This document shows positions 7,209 through 15,482 of a stretch of DNA of 35,532 nt, one piece after another. Made by a program: the position numbers and the translations under genes. Source of the stretch: Lachnospiraceae bacterium (GTDB lineage: Bacteria; Bacillota; Clostridia; Lachnospirales; Lachnospiraceae); NCBI GenBank assembly GCA_022794255.1, contig JAAWEL010000054.1, positions 1 through 35,532 of the forward strand, read 5' to 3'. Each line of letters starts with the position of its first letter. Position 1 is the stretch's first letter. The notes beneath the pieces are model-generated. The model saw only the letters and a list, made by a program, of their open reading frames with translations. It was not told the DNA's origin and ran no database searches.

Positions 7209-7535
7209 TTAGCCGCCAATCACTCCTACAACTATGACACAAATCCACAATACTAGCAAGATCCCTGCCATCCACATTCCGATTCTGGCCAGAAGATAGT
7301 TCTTATCCTTCTCCAGAAATGCAAGCCCTCCATATATAAGAGCAGTCACAGCAAACAAAAAGCTGCTGACCGCCCAGGCCGCCACATTCAGTTCTCCTTG
7401 CCCTTTTTGTTGTACGCTGAGAAAAATACTTATCATACATAGCACAAAAGATACCAAGGCCAGAAAAAGGCAAATCCTGCTTCTCTTTGCAAAAGGCTTT
7501 CGGATATATGAAATCTTAAATTTCTGTTTTCCCAT
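7209..7535 (-). CDS. Small three-span membrane protein, function unknown
   Basis: A 108-residue protein. A basic cytosolic N-terminus (MGKQKFKISYIRKPFAKRSR) is followed by three hydrophobic spans: CLFLALVSFVLCMISIFL, AAWAVSSFLFAVTALIYGGL and IGMWMAGILLVLWICVIVV. It resembles small clostridial DUF membrane proteins, but I cannot assign a family with confidence. ATG at 7535 is preceded by AGGAGGA and overlaps the 3' end of the VanZ-like gene by 20 bases, so the two are translationally coupled. The aminopeptidase follows after 17 bases, making a likely three-gene operon. Confidence 0.8.
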   Translation of the reverse strand: MGKQKFKISYIRKPFAKRSRICLFLALVSFVLCMISIFLSVQQKGQGELNVAAWAVSSFLFAVTALIYGGLAFLEKDKNYLLARIGMWMAGILLVLWICVIVVGVIGG

Positions 7536-7992
7536 GTATCTTCCTCCTGATCCGGACCCCCTGCACCACACGGTAAAAAAGATACCCTGCAATGCCGCCT
7601 ATCGTATTCAGCAGCAGATCATCCACATCAAAGCTTCCCACCTTAAATACCAGCTGTGTGGTCTCAATACATAAGCTCATTCCAAAACCAAGCCACATGG
7701 TATTATACCATTTTTTTCCTCTCCGGCTGACAATCGGCAGGAAAAAACCAAAGGGCATAAAGGCCACCACATTTCCCACCACATTTAGCAAAAATGCCTC
7801 CATTCCCAACTGTTCTCTATATTGATAGAACCGTTTGATCTCTTTAAACAGCTCCAGATTATACGCATATTCCCGCTCAGCCGGATCCCTCCCAAAGGAC
7901 TCAGCAAAAAACATAAAATAAACCAGCATCGCCAGATAGGCCAAAAACAGCACCCACCCAAACTTCTGATTTCTGGTTGTGTTCCTTATCAT
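7516..7992 (-). CDS. VanZ-like membrane protein
   Basis: A 158-residue protein with a VanZ-like pattern: N-terminal span (FGWVLFLAYLAMLVYFMFF), N-V-V-G-N-V-V-A-F-M-P-F-G-F, a span with the charged motif SLCIETTQLVFKVGSFDVDDLLLNT, and a last span ending in basic residues (GVRIRRKIHGK). The NxxGN...PFG and ExxQ...RxxDxxDlllNt signature is the family hallmark. VanZ itself gives low-level teicoplanin resistance, but most chromosomal homologues have no proven role. ATG at 7992 follows GAGGAAAA; an in-frame GTG lies one codon earlier. Confidence 0.88.
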   Translation of the reverse strand: MIRNTTRNQKFGWVLFLAYLAMLVYFMFFAESFGRDPAEREYAYNLELFKEIKRFYQYREQLGMEAFLLNVVGNVVAFMPFGFFLPIVSRRGKKWYNTMWLGFGMSLCIETTQLVFKVGSFDVDDLLLNTIGGIAGYLFYRVVQGVRIRRKIHGKTEI

Positions 7993-8091
7993 CACTTTTC
8001 CTCACGATCTATGACTAATCATTCATACAATTTTTGATGTTGCATGATTTACCTTATGAAACGCCTACCTTTATCCCTGTCCATAACGATA

Positions 8092-8134
8092 AAACGACAA
8101 AAGGAGGCAGTCCTCTTTCATACAAAGAACTGCC
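8092..8134 (-). terminator. Intrinsic terminator after the pyrimidine operon
   Basis: On the minus strand GGCAGT (8134-8129) with inner CTTT/AAAG pairs to ACTGCC (8111-8106), followed by TCCTTTTGTCGTTTT. It lies 15 bases after the small membrane gene, so it probably ends the pyrF-to-8149 transcript. Confidence 0.7.
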
Positions 8135-8148
8135 CTTCCCTTGAAATA

Positions 8149-8298
8149 CTAAAACATAATCTCAGACTTTCTCTTTAACAGAATACTTCCACTGACAATT
8201 GACACCACTCCCACAGCAATGCCTGCCACCAGGATCACAATCCCCGCGGCAATGCTGCATGCCCCTGTATTCCTCATGGTTTTATAAATCCGCTCCAT
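8149..8298 (-). CDS. 49-residue single-span membrane protein, function unknown
   Basis: Starts MERIYKTMRNTG, then one long hydrophobic segment (ACSIAAGIVILVAGIAVGVVSIVSGSILL) that may form a hairpin or a single span, and a basic tail (KRKSEIMF). ATG at 8298 is preceded by AAGGAGAG; the upstream in-frame start at 8334 lacks a ribosome site. It lies 54 bases after pyrE with the first good terminator beyond it, so it is probably cotranscribed with the pyrimidine genes. I believe similar tiny proteins occur in other Lachnospiraceae, but I know of no function. Confidence 0.7.
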   Translation of the reverse strand: MERIYKTMRNTGACSIAAGIVILVAGIAVGVVSIVSGSILLKRKSEIMF

Positions 8299-8352
8299 AA
8301 ATGCTCTCTCCTTATTTTCTCCAAATAGCAACAAAATGCCTCTGACCGTTTC

Positions 8353-9027
8353 CTACTCTGCACCATACTGTTTATAATATGCGTCAATCGATGTTTTCAG
8401 ATTCTCATCAATAATAATTTTTCCTTTATATGGCCGGTTATACAGATGTTCCACCACCTCTGCCATAGTCACAATCGCTGTGGTCTTAAAACCGTATTTT
8501 TCCTCAATCTCTTTAAGAGCTGATTTTGTTCCCTGTCCACGTTCCATACGATCCACAGATACCACAAGCCCAATCACATCCACATTGCCCTGGGCGCGAA
8601 TAATCGGCAGCGTCTCCTCAATGGAAGTGCCGGCTGTGGTCACATCCTCAATAATCACCACTCTGTCCCCGTCCTGAATAGGGCTTCCCAAAAGAATCCC
8701 CTTATCCCCGTGATCCTTGACCTCCTTGCGGTTGGAACAGTATTTAATATCTGCATCATACAGCTGGCTCAGCTCCATAGTGGCTGCCACTGTCAAAGGA
8801 ATCCCCTTATAAGCCGGACCGAACAGCACATCAAAATCCAGGCCGAAAGCCTCTTTCACAGCCCTGGCATAGTATTCTCCCAAACGGTGAAGCTGAGTTC
8901 CTGTGCGATAGAAGCCTGTATTGACAAAAAATGGTGTCTTTCTTCCGCTTTTGGTGACAAAATCTCCAAATTTAAGGACCTGGCTGTCAATCATAAATTC
9001 AATAAACTTTTTCTTATATTCTTCCAT
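8353..9027 (-). CDS. pyrE: Orotate phosphoribosyltransferase
   Basis: A 224-residue enzyme converting orotate and PRPP to OMP, the fifth step of UMP synthesis. It has the type I phosphoribosyltransferase PRPP loop VVIIEDVTTAGTSIEE, FGPAYKGIPL for the phosphate-binding loop, and the flexible-loop lysine region YCSNRKEVKDHGDKG. Length fits the longer clostridial PyrE form. ATG at 9027 has AAAGGAG eleven bases upstream. It is the last enzyme gene of pyrF-pyrK-pyrD-pyrE, 17 bases after pyrD. Confidence 0.95.
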   Translation of the reverse strand: MEEYKKKFIEFMIDSQVLKFGDFVTKSGRKTPFFVNTGFYRTGTQLHRLGEYYARAVKEAFGLDFDVLFGPAYKGIPLTVAATMELSQLYDADIKYCSNRKEVKDHGDKGILLGSPIQDGDRVVIIEDVTTAGTSIEETLPIIRAQGNVDVIGLVVSVDRMERGQGTKSALKEIEEKYGFKTTAIVTMAEVVEHLYNRPYKGKIIIDENLKTSIDAYYKQYGAE

Positions 9028-9044
9028 TTTGAATCAGTCTCCTT

Positions 9045-9950
9045 TCACCTGACACAGCCTGTCAGCTCTGCAATATCATGTACCCCATTGTCTCTCATAT
9101 ACTGTTCTATTCCCTCCACAATCTCCACCGTGGCACAGGGATTAAAGAAATTTGCTGTTCCCACCGACACAGCTGTAGCCCCTGCCATGATAAACTCCAG
9201 CGCATCCTCCGCTGTGGCAATCCCCCCCATACCAATAATGGGAAGCTTTACGGCACTAGCTACCTGATATACCATGCGGACAGCAACCGGCTTTATAGCC
9301 GGGCCGGACATTCCTCCCGTCTTATTGGCCAGAGCAAAAGTACGCCGTTTGATATCAATCTTCATGCCAGTGAGTGTATTGATCAGAGATAAACTATCTG
9401 CCCCACCGGCCTCTGCTGCCCGGGCCATCTCCCCGATATCTGTCACATTAGGGCTAAGCTTCATGATCACCGGCTGCTTAGCATGCTTCTTCACCGCCTG
9501 AGTGATAGCCTCCACTGCCTTCGGATCCTGGCCAAAGGCAATCCCCCCTTCCTTTACATTGGGGCAGGAAATATTGATCTCCAAAAGATCTACTGGCTCA
9601 TCCCCCAGACGTTCCACTACCTGTAAATAGTCTTCTGTGGTTCTGCCACACACATTAACCACAATCCGAGTGTCATACTGGCGCAAAAATGGAATATCTC
9701 TTTTTGCAAACACATCAATCCCAGGATTTTGCAGGCCAATGGCATTGAGCATTCCTCCATACACCTCTGCTACCCGGGGAGTGGGATTCCCTGCCCAAGG
9801 CACATTTGCCACCCCCTTGGTGACTACTGCCCCAAGACGGTTTAAGTCCACAAACTCACCATATTCCATGCCGCTTCCAAAGGTACCGGAAGCTGTCATC
9901 ACCGGATTTTTAAGCTCCACACCCGCCAGCTTTACCTTCGTGTTTATCAC
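9045..9950 (-). CDS. pyrD: Dihydroorotate dehydrogenase, class 1B catalytic subunit
   Basis: A 301-residue FMN-dependent TIM-barrel enzyme oxidising dihydroorotate to orotate and passing electrons to PyrK. It shows NPVMTASGTFGSG at the N-terminus, the active-site loop INISCPNVKEGG with catalytic Cys, VIMKLSPNVTDI, SLINTLTGMKIDIKRR, and GMGGIATAEDALEFIMAGA for FMN phosphate. The start is GTG at 9950 with AGGAGG seven bases upstream, overlapping the pyrK stop by four bases (GTGA), which indicates translational coupling; longer upstream frames are not needed. Neighbouring pyrK confirms class 1B (NAD-linked). Confidence 0.96.
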   Translation of the reverse strand: MINTKVKLAGVELKNPVMTASGTFGSGMEYGEFVDLNRLGAVVTKGVANVPWAGNPTPRVAEVYGGMLNAIGLQNPGIDVFAKRDIPFLRQYDTRIVVNVCGRTTEDYLQVVERLGDEPVDLLEINISCPNVKEGGIAFGQDPKAVEAITQAVKKHAKQPVIMKLSPNVTDIGEMARAAEAGGADSLSLINTLTGMKIDIKRRTFALANKTGGMSGPAIKPVAVRMVYQVASAVKLPIIGMGGIATAEDALEFIMAGATAVSVGTANFFNPCATVEIVEGIEQYMRDNGVHDIAELTGCVR

Positions 9951-10729
9951 AGTTCCACCTCCTGAGCCGCAAATACTGGACCATCTTTGCAGATCCGCTT
10001 GTTGTGTACCTGGGAATGACTGTCTAAGTCCCTTGACTGACACACACAGCCTAAACAGGCTCCAACCCCGCAGGCCATTCGCTCCTCTAAGGAAATCCAG
10101 CACTCCATCCTTCGCTCAAGGGCATAAGCTTTAATCGCCCGCAGCATAGGTATAGGCCCACAGGCATAGATCACATCTGCCGTAAGTCCTTCTCTCTCGA
10201 TAGCATCCAGTACATTGCCACAGGTTCCGGCACTTCCATCCTCCGTAGCCACGGCCACAGACCCATATTCCTCAAACTCCTTATTTAAAAACAGCTGATC
10301 CCGATATCCCAAAACCATCTGCTTTTCACAGCTCAATTCTCTGGCCAACTGCAGCATAGGCGGAATCCCGATTCCTCCACCAATGAGAAAAGCCCGTTTC
10401 CTCTCATCTCCGTCCAAAGGGAAGCCGTTTCCCAAAGGCCCCATAACATCAATCGCATCTCCTGGGCAATACCGGGAAAACTCTTTTGTCCCGGCTCCAG
10501 CTATGCGATACACGATCCGCACCTGCCCGGCCTTTCTGTCTAACTGACAGATACTGATGGGCCTGGGAAGAAGGCGGCTGGAATCCTTTGTGTAAAGAGA
10601 GATAAACTGTCCTGGCTTTGCCGCTTTCACAATCTCATCTGCCTGAATCCACATGCTGTAGATCCCTTCTGCCAAGGCTTCCTGAGAAACTACCTTTGCC
10701 GTACATTTTACCGTTCCCCTGTTTTCCAT
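9947..10729 (-). CDS. pyrK: Dihydroorotate dehydrogenase electron transfer subunit
   Basis: A 260-residue flavoprotein that carries electrons from PyrD to NAD+ through FAD and a [2Fe-2S] cluster. The FAD site is LLPRPISI (residues about 53-60) with IVYRIAGAGT. The NAD fold is AFLIGGGIGIPPMLQLA and IYACGPIPMLRAI. The cluster ligands are CGVGACLGCVC followed by ICKDGPVF. ATG at 10729 follows GGGAGGA. It sits 14 bases after pyrF and overlaps pyrD by four bases. Confidence 0.95.
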   Translation of the reverse strand: MENRGTVKCTAKVVSQEALAEGIYSMWIQADEIVKAAKPGQFISLYTKDSSRLLPRPISICQLDRKAGQVRIVYRIAGAGTKEFSRYCPGDAIDVMGPLGNGFPLDGDERKRAFLIGGGIGIPPMLQLARELSCEKQMVLGYRDQLFLNKEFEEYGSVAVATEDGSAGTCGNVLDAIEREGLTADVIYACGPIPMLRAIKAYALERRMECWISLEERMACGVGACLGCVCQSRDLDSHSQVHNKRICKDGPVFAAQEVEL

Positions 10730-10743
10730 GGAATCCTCCCTGC

Positions 10744-11661
10744 TTATAATACACTGTTAATGTCTTTGGCCATGTCAATCACTGCCTGCCTGGATGCCTC
10801 AGCAAAATTCTCTGGGCCAAACATTGCATACTTTTCCTGTTTATAAGCGGCAATAATGCCCCGGGAAGAATTAACAATAGCCCCCAGACCATCCTGGTTA
10901 AAGCAAGGCTTTAAATCTTCGGCTGTAGCCCCCTGGGCTCCATAGCCCGGAACCAGAAAATAAGTGTGGGGCATCCGCTTTCTTAAGATTGCACTCATCT
11001 CCGGATATGTAGCTCCCACCACAGCTCCTACATTGCTGTACTCCCCGCTCATGCAGTCCGCTCCCCACTCCACCACTTTATCTGCCACCAGCTCATAAAG
11101 AGGCGTTCCATCAATCTTCCTGTCCTGAAACTCACCGCTGGATGGGTTGGAGGTCTTTACCAGAACAAACAGCCCCTTGTCCTCTGCCCTGCACACATCT
11201 ACAAAAGGTTTTATCCCATCCGTTCCCAGATAAGGATTTACTGTCAGAAAATCCGTGTTAAAAGCCGTACACAGGTTACTTCCCACTTTGATTTTGCCTA
11301 AATGAGCTGTGGCATATGCAGCTGAAGTAGAACCAATATCCCCTCTCTTGGCATCTCCGATCACCAAAAGCCCTTTTTCCTGGCAATAGCGAACCGTTTT
11401 TTCATATATTTTCAAACCTTCAAGCCCAAATTGCTCATACATGGCGATCTGTGGCTTCACGCAGGGAATCAGATCCCAGGTGTGGTCTATAATCTCCCGG
11501 TTAAAATTCCAGATTCCATCGGCCGCCCCTTCCAGAGTCTCTCCAAACTTCTGAAACGATTCTCTTAAAATATGCTCCGGAATGTAATTGAGCATGGGAT
11601 CCAACCCTACACAGACAGGAGCTTTTGTTTTTTGTATTTTTTGAATCAACTGTTGAATCAT
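10744..11661 (-). CDS. pyrF: Orotidine-5'-phosphate decarboxylase (type 2)
   Basis: A 305-residue decarboxylase converting OMP to UMP. It begins with APVCVGLDPMLNYIP and has the catalytic signature LLVIGDAKRGDIGSTSAAYA with the Lys-Asp charge network. FLVPGYGAQGATAEDL and IVNSSRGIIAAY provide phosphate binding. Length and the KxxKxPxCVGLDP start are those of the long type 2 group (about 270-310 residues) rather than the 230-residue form. ATG at 11661 follows AAGGAGGG. It is the first gene of the operon, 25 bases below a strong promoter. Confidence 0.95.
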   Translation of the reverse strand: MIQQLIQKIQKTKAPVCVGLDPMLNYIPEHILRESFQKFGETLEGAADGIWNFNREIIDHTWDLIPCVKPQIAMYEQFGLEGLKIYEKTVRYCQEKGLLVIGDAKRGDIGSTSAAYATAHLGKIKVGSNLCTAFNTDFLTVNPYLGTDGIKPFVDVCRAEDKGLFVLVKTSNPSSGEFQDRKIDGTPLYELVADKVVEWGADCMSGEYSNVGAVVGATYPEMSAILRKRMPHTYFLVPGYGAQGATAEDLKPCFNQDGLGAIVNSSRGIIAAYKQEKYAMFGPENFAEASRQAVIDMAKDINSVL

Positions 11662-11685
11662 GGAACCCTCCTTAAATTTTTTTCC

Positions 11686-11714
11686 ATTTTAGCATATCAC
11701 CGAAAGCGTTTCAA
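11686..11714 (-). promoter_or_regulatory. Promoter of the pyrimidine operon
   Basis: On the minus strand TTGAAA (11714-11709), 17 bases, TAAAAT (11691-11686). The leader to pyrF is short (about 20 bases), leaving no room for a PyrR attenuator, so regulation is probably not by leader attenuation. Confidence 0.75.
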
Positions 11715-11755
11715 GCACAACTCGAGCTGGAAAGTGAAAAATGATGGTTTGATGA

Positions 11756-11784
11756 TTGTTATTTTTCATGGAAAATGATAAAAT
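11756..11784 (+). promoter_or_regulatory. Promoter of the lrgAB-like operon
   Basis: TTGTTA (11756-11761), a 17-base spacer and TAAAAT (11779-11784), about 44 bases before the first start codon and back to back with the pyr promoter. The spacer contains ATTTTtcatggAAAAT, a short dyad that could be an operator. Confidence 0.6.
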
Positions 11785-11827
11785 AAGATGGTTTGCAAAG
11801 TAGCTTTAACAAATGAAAGGATATACT

Positions 11828-12211
11828 ATGAAATATTTACAGGAATGTGGGATTATCCTGGGCATCACCCTGGTGGGAGAGTGGCTGAAGAACATACTTC
11901 CCTTGCCGGTTCCGGCCGGAGTGTATGGTCTGTTTCTTCTGCTTTTTTTGCTCTGCAAAGGCATTTTGAAACTGGAACAGATTGAGACCACCGGGAACTT
12001 TTTTCTGGAAATTATGTCTGTAATGTTTGTTCCGGCAGCAGTTGGCCTGATGGACAGCTATGAATTGATTCTGCCTGTCCTGATTCCTCTGATCTCCATC
12101 TGTGGGATCTCCACTATCATTGTCATGGCAGTCACCGGAAAAGCCGCCGACTGGATGATTCATCGCCGTGAAACAAGTATAAAAAAGAAAAACGGAGGAC
12201 TAAAATCATGA
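11828..12211 (+). CDS. lrgA: CidA/LrgA-family holin-like membrane protein
   Basis: A 127-residue membrane protein with four hydrophobic spans, including GIILGITLVGEWLKNIL and the family motif PLPVPAGVYGLFLLLFLL. A later motif, FFLEIMSVMFVPAAVGLMD, is typical of CidA/LrgA. Members modulate murein hydrolase activity, cell lysis or pyruvate movement. ATG at 11828 follows GAAAGGA at the proper spacing; an in-frame start at 11813 lacks one. It overlaps the next gene by four bases (ATGA). LrgA and CidA cannot be told apart from sequence alone, so the symbol is provisional. Confidence 0.85.
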   Translation: MKYLQECGIILGITLVGEWLKNILPLPVPAGVYGLFLLLFLLCKGILKLEQIETTGNFFLEIMSVMFVPAAVGLMDSYELILPVLIPLISICGISTIIVMAVTGKAADWMIHRRETSIKKKNGGLKS

Positions 12212-12897
12212 GCTTTCCGAAAGAATCCTTATATTTTGGCGTGGTAATCAGCCTTTTGACCTTTTGGTTTGGCACATGGCTGAAGAAAAAACTGAAATGG
12301 CCTGTCTTAAATCCGATTCTGGTTTCCGTAATTTTCGTTATTTTGATTTTAAAGCTTCTGTCCGTAGACTATACCACTTACAATGAAGGAGCAAAATATA
12401 TCAGTTATCTTTTGACTCCTGCCACTGTCTGTCTGGCTATTCCCCTGTATAAGCAGCTGGCTCTTTTGCGTCAGAATCTGGCAGCTGTGGCCGTATCTAT
12501 TTTCTCAGGAGTCATTGCCAGTGCCGGAAGCATTTTTGCATTGTGTCTGCTGTTTCAGCTGGATCACACCTACTATGTAACTCTGCTTCCTAAATCCATC
12601 ACCACAGCCATTGGCATGGGAGTCAGCCAGGAGGCCGGCGGCATTGTGACCCTGACCGTGGTATGTATTATTCTTACTGGTATTTTAGGAAACATCATTG
12701 GAGAAAGCATATTTAAACTGATGCATCTGGACAATCCCATTGCCCGTGGCCTGGCCCTGGGTACCTCTGCCCATGCCGTAGGCACAGCAAAGGCTCTGGA
12801 ACTGGGAGAGATCGAAGGAGCCATGAGCAGTCTGGCCGTGGCTGTAGCCGGACTGATAACCGTAATCGTAGTTCCTCTGGTTTCCAGCTTGATTTAA
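12208..12897 (+). CDS. lrgB: CidB/LrgB-family membrane protein
   Basis: A 229-residue integral membrane protein with about seven to eight spans. Characteristic LrgB strings are NPILVSVIFVILILKL, YLLTPATVCLAIPLYKQ, LLPKSITTAIGM and GTSAHAVGTAKALELGE. It acts with the small partner encoded immediately upstream, with which it shares the ATGA overlap. Proposed roles in other Bacillota are control of autolysis and transport of pyruvate or related metabolites. No LytTR regulator adjoins the pair here, so its control is unclear. Confidence 0.9.
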   Translation: MSFPKESLYFGVVISLLTFWFGTWLKKKLKWPVLNPILVSVIFVILILKLLSVDYTTYNEGAKYISYLLTPATVCLAIPLYKQLALLRQNLAAVAVSIFSGVIASAGSIFALCLLFQLDHTYYVTLLPKSITTAIGMGVSQEAGGIVTLTVVCIILTGILGNIIGESIFKLMHLDNPIARGLALGTSAHAVGTAKALELGEIEGAMSSLAVAVAGLITVIVVPLVSSLI

Positions 12898-12929
12898 GCT
12901 TTCACTCAGTCCAAAAAAGGAGAACCCAT

Positions 12930-13733
12930 ATGTCTCATCCTGCACCCCCGGTATCTGTTTGCCACTGTTTTTCTCTGTCCGACACACTTCAAAAATCCGT
13001 GCTCCGACTGACAGAATATTGCTGCGCTCATGATTCGATTTCCCTTTCCTATCCCCTTCTTCCCGAAGATGGCGCATCGGATCACTATCTTATCTCTGAT
13101 GATCAGGGTTTCGTCCTATGCGCCCTGGCCCTTGTGCCTTTGGATAGCTCTTTTGTGGAATGTCAGGCCTTTACCCATCCTCTCCACCGGAGAAAAGGCT
13201 ATTTTTCCCGGCTTCTCTCACTGGCTTTACAGACAATGGAGGAATGTGATCTTCTGTTTCCGGTTTCTGAAAGCTGTCTGGATACCATGGCTGTTCTGCG
13301 CACCATTGGCGGAGAATTGGCCTACAAAGAACATATGATGGAGCAAATATTGCCCAAAGCTCTCCCACCAAAAGAGGATTCTGACACAATCCATTCTTTT
13401 CTTGTGCCTCCAGACAACATTTTTATCCCTGATGCTCTGTGGACTTTCTTTTCTTCTGGCACAAATAAAGATTTGAAAAATACTCCCGCAGGCTCCTGTT
13501 ATACTTCCTTAGCCTCCCCCACCTGCCTTTGCCTGCACCATGTGGAAATCGATCCTTGTCTGCGGGGACAGGGGCTGGGTACCCGAATGATTCTCCTGCT
13601 TCTTTCTCACCTTAATCAGGCGGGGATCCGGCGCGTCATTCTCCAGGTTTCCGGGGACAATCCGGCGGCCATTTCCCTCTATAAAAAAACAGGCTTTCAT
13701 ATCACTGAAACCCTGTCTTATTATCTGTATTAA
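12930..13733 (+). CDS. GNAT-family acetyltransferase with two GNAT-like halves
   Basis: A 267-residue protein. The C-terminal half has a clear GNAT core: HHVEIDPCLRGQGLGTRMILLLL with the R-G-x-G-L-G acetyl-CoA loop, then VILQVSGDNPAAISLYKKTGF. The N-terminal half has a weaker copy, CQAFTHPLHRRKGYFSRLLSLAL, with R-R-K-G-Y-F in the same position. A tandem GNAT with one active domain is likely. The acceptor substrate is unknown. ATG follows AAAAAGGAG. It starts 33 bases after lrgB and may be read from the same transcript. Confidence 0.82.
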   Translation: MSHPAPPVSVCHCFSLSDTLQKSVLRLTEYCCAHDSISLSYPLLPEDGASDHYLISDDQGFVLCALALVPLDSSFVECQAFTHPLHRRKGYFSRLLSLALQTMEECDLLFPVSESCLDTMAVLRTIGGELAYKEHMMEQILPKALPPKEDSDTIHSFLVPPDNIFIPDALWTFFSSGTNKDLKNTPAGSCYTSLASPTCLCLHHVEIDPCLRGQGLGTRMILLLLSHLNQAGIRRVILQVSGDNPAAISLYKKTGFHITETLSYYLY

Positions 13734-13748
13734 TAACTTGTCAGTCCT

Positions 13749-14534
13749 TTACCGCACCCCATGCTGTTCAATGCTTTTTCGTATCTCCAACATTCTCTGA
13801 TCCGTTCCGGCGATCACCTCCGCACACTTGCGCAGCTCCTCACTGATCGCCTCCGCTTCCTCACCCATATCCTTTTTATACTTTAACTGATGATCCAGAC
13901 TGGCCCAAAAATCCATGGCAATGGTTCGGATCTGTACCTCCACCCGCATGTTCTTCTTCCTGTCTGAAAAAAACACCGGAATCTCCACAATCAGGTGATA
14001 GCTGCGATAGCCATTGGACTTGGGATTCTTTATATAATCCTTTACCTTAAGAACACGGATATCATCCTGATTCACCAACATATCCGCCACCGCATAGATA
14101 TCATCCACAAAAGAGCAGATTACCCGAATTCCTGCCACATCATCCAGATGATTAATCATGGAATCCAGATTCACAGGAAGCTGTCTGCGGCGCAGCTTTT
14201 CCACAATACTAACAGGCTTCTTGACCCGTGACTTAATCACTTCAATCGGGTTGCGCTGATTACGCACCGAAAGATCATCGTTTAGCACCTCAAGCTTGGT
14301 CTTTACCTCCCGGATTGCACAGGAGTACATCATAATCGCCTCCTGAAACTCTCTTGCCTGATCTAAAAGATCCTTCGGGACCTGGGCCAGATCCGGAACA
14401 CTAACCACCGACTGCTGCAGCTCACTGTTAGGATTTCTGTTGCTTTTCATAAAGTACACCTCATTTTGTGACAGCTCCATTCTTCCTGTCACTCTGTCCG
14501 TATTTTCCTCGTTTTTCTCACCTTCTGTAAACAT
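13749..14534 (-). CDS. Small alarmone synthetase, (p)ppGpp synthetase RelQ/YjbM type
   Basis: A 261-residue single-domain RelA/SpoT-like pyrophosphate transferase with no hydrolase, TGS or ACT domain. Motifs are KKPVSIVEKLRRR, DDVAGIRVICSFVDDIYAVADML (catalytic Asp region), DYIKNPKSNGYRSYHLIV (GTP and ATP sites) and RVEVQIRTIAMDFWASLDHQLKYK. It makes (p)ppGpp from GTP or GDP and ATP. ATG at 14534 with AAGGA upstream is preferred; ATG at 14450 with a close GAGGTG is an alternative that would give a length nearer the 210-230 residues usual for the family. A possible promoter (TTGCAA, 17 bases, TATATA) lies in the end of the sortase gene. Confidence 0.9.
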   Translation of the reverse strand: MFTEGEKNEENTDRVTGRMELSQNEVYFMKSNRNPNSELQQSVVSVPDLAQVPKDLLDQAREFQEAIMMYSCAIREVKTKLEVLNDDLSVRNQRNPIEVIKSRVKKPVSIVEKLRRRQLPVNLDSMINHLDDVAGIRVICSFVDDIYAVADMLVNQDDIRVLKVKDYIKNPKSNGYRSYHLIVEIPVFFSDRKKNMRVEVQIRTIAMDFWASLDHQLKYKKDMGEEAEAISEELRKCAEVIAGTDQRMLEIRKSIEQHGVR

Positions 14535-14570
14535 AAAAATATATCCTTGGTCCACGAAAAGTATATAGCA

Positions 14571-15419
14571 TCACCGAATCCGCCTTGCAATCACAAGAAT
14601 CCTGCCATCCTTTAATGTATACTCACAGGTTACTAAAGCTAACAGCTCATCCTCCCTTTTAAGAGATACCCCTGTATCGTAAAACCAGTATGACTGAATC
14701 CGCTCCCATGCCTGTTCAAATTCTCCCTCTGCCTGGGGAAAAAGAAGATTCTGCCACATCGTCTGATCACCGGAAGCACTAAGCTTGATTACTGCTGCCA
14801 CCTCATAGCTTCCTGCCTCATCAATGGTATCAAACTGGACATATGGATGTTCCCAAAAGTAGTCCTTCTCTGTATAATTCTGGAGGGAGGCAAACATAGA
14901 ACCATTTTTCATATGATGTCCGCTGATCATCAAACTGGTTCTGGGCTCCTCATACCGGCAAATCGCTGAAAGGTATGGAGTTCCATAACTGCTTTTCTTC
15001 TTATAAAAGTCATGATGGAGATAATAGTCCGGCTGATCCAGATTCTGCATAACTGGATAGTCAATATTCGTCCCCTCAATCCGTATCCAGCCGACCATAT
15101 CGGAATTTTCCTCTTTCATTGATCTGTATATCAAAAAACGTTCCTCTGCAAGCTTCTCCTGCTGCTCCTTCCATTCCTGCGGTGATAGCTTTTCTTGTAA
15201 GGGCAAAGATGTATCCCCCTCCGCTCTTTTTTCCGGCTCCGTCTCCATTACCTTTGATGTTTGTGAAAACCTTTCCCCCAGCTGCTCAAATGTCTCCTGC
15301 TGCCTTCTCGTCTGAACAAAATCTCTCACAAGCAAAAAACCACTGAGCAAAAACACCGCCACACAGCCCCCCATCAAAATCCGGAGCAGCACAATCCTTT
15401 TTCTATTCTTCTCTTTCAT
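14571..15419 (-). CDS. Class B sortase
   Basis: A 282-residue membrane-anchored transpeptidase. The N-terminus is basic and then one span (IVLLRILMGGCVAVFLLSGFLL). A linker precedes the sortase fold: MVGWIRIEGTNIDYPVMQ, YYLHHDFYKKKSSYGTPYL, catalytic His in MISGHHMKNGSMF, catalytic Cys in LALVTCEYTL and Arg in GRILVIARR. The DxxxH spacing and long helix between strands fit class B. ATG at 15419 is chosen because the promoter at 15454-15482 would place the transcript start at about 15447, downstream of longer candidate starts. No sortase substrate is encoded nearby. Confidence 0.9.
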   Translation of the reverse strand: MKEKNRKRIVLLRILMGGCVAVFLLSGFLLVRDFVQTRRQQETFEQLGERFSQTSKVMETEPEKRAEGDTSLPLQEKLSPQEWKEQQEKLAEERFLIYRSMKEENSDMVGWIRIEGTNIDYPVMQNLDQPDYYLHHDFYKKKSSYGTPYLSAICRYEEPRTSLMISGHHMKNGSMFASLQNYTEKDYFWEHPYVQFDTIDEAGSYEVAAVIKLSASGDQTMWQNLLFPQAEGEFEQAWERIQSYWFYDTGVSLKREDELLALVTCEYTLKDGRILVIARRIR

Positions 15420-15453
15420 CTGACAAACTTCTCTTTCCTGTTTCATATCTTTT

Positions 15454-15482
15454 ATGATACATCGTTCTTCTTTCAGATGCAA
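15454..15482 (-). promoter_or_regulatory. Promoter of the sortase gene
   Basis: On the minus strand TTGCAT (15482-15477), 17 bases, TATCAT (15459-15454). It fixes the sortase start, because the in-frame candidate at 15488 lies upstream of it and 15446 is essentially at the predicted transcription start. Confidence 0.65.

Noticed and set aside
11662..11685. PyrR-type attenuator in the pyr leader
   Set aside because: The predicted leader is only about 20 bases, with no antiterminator/terminator pair.
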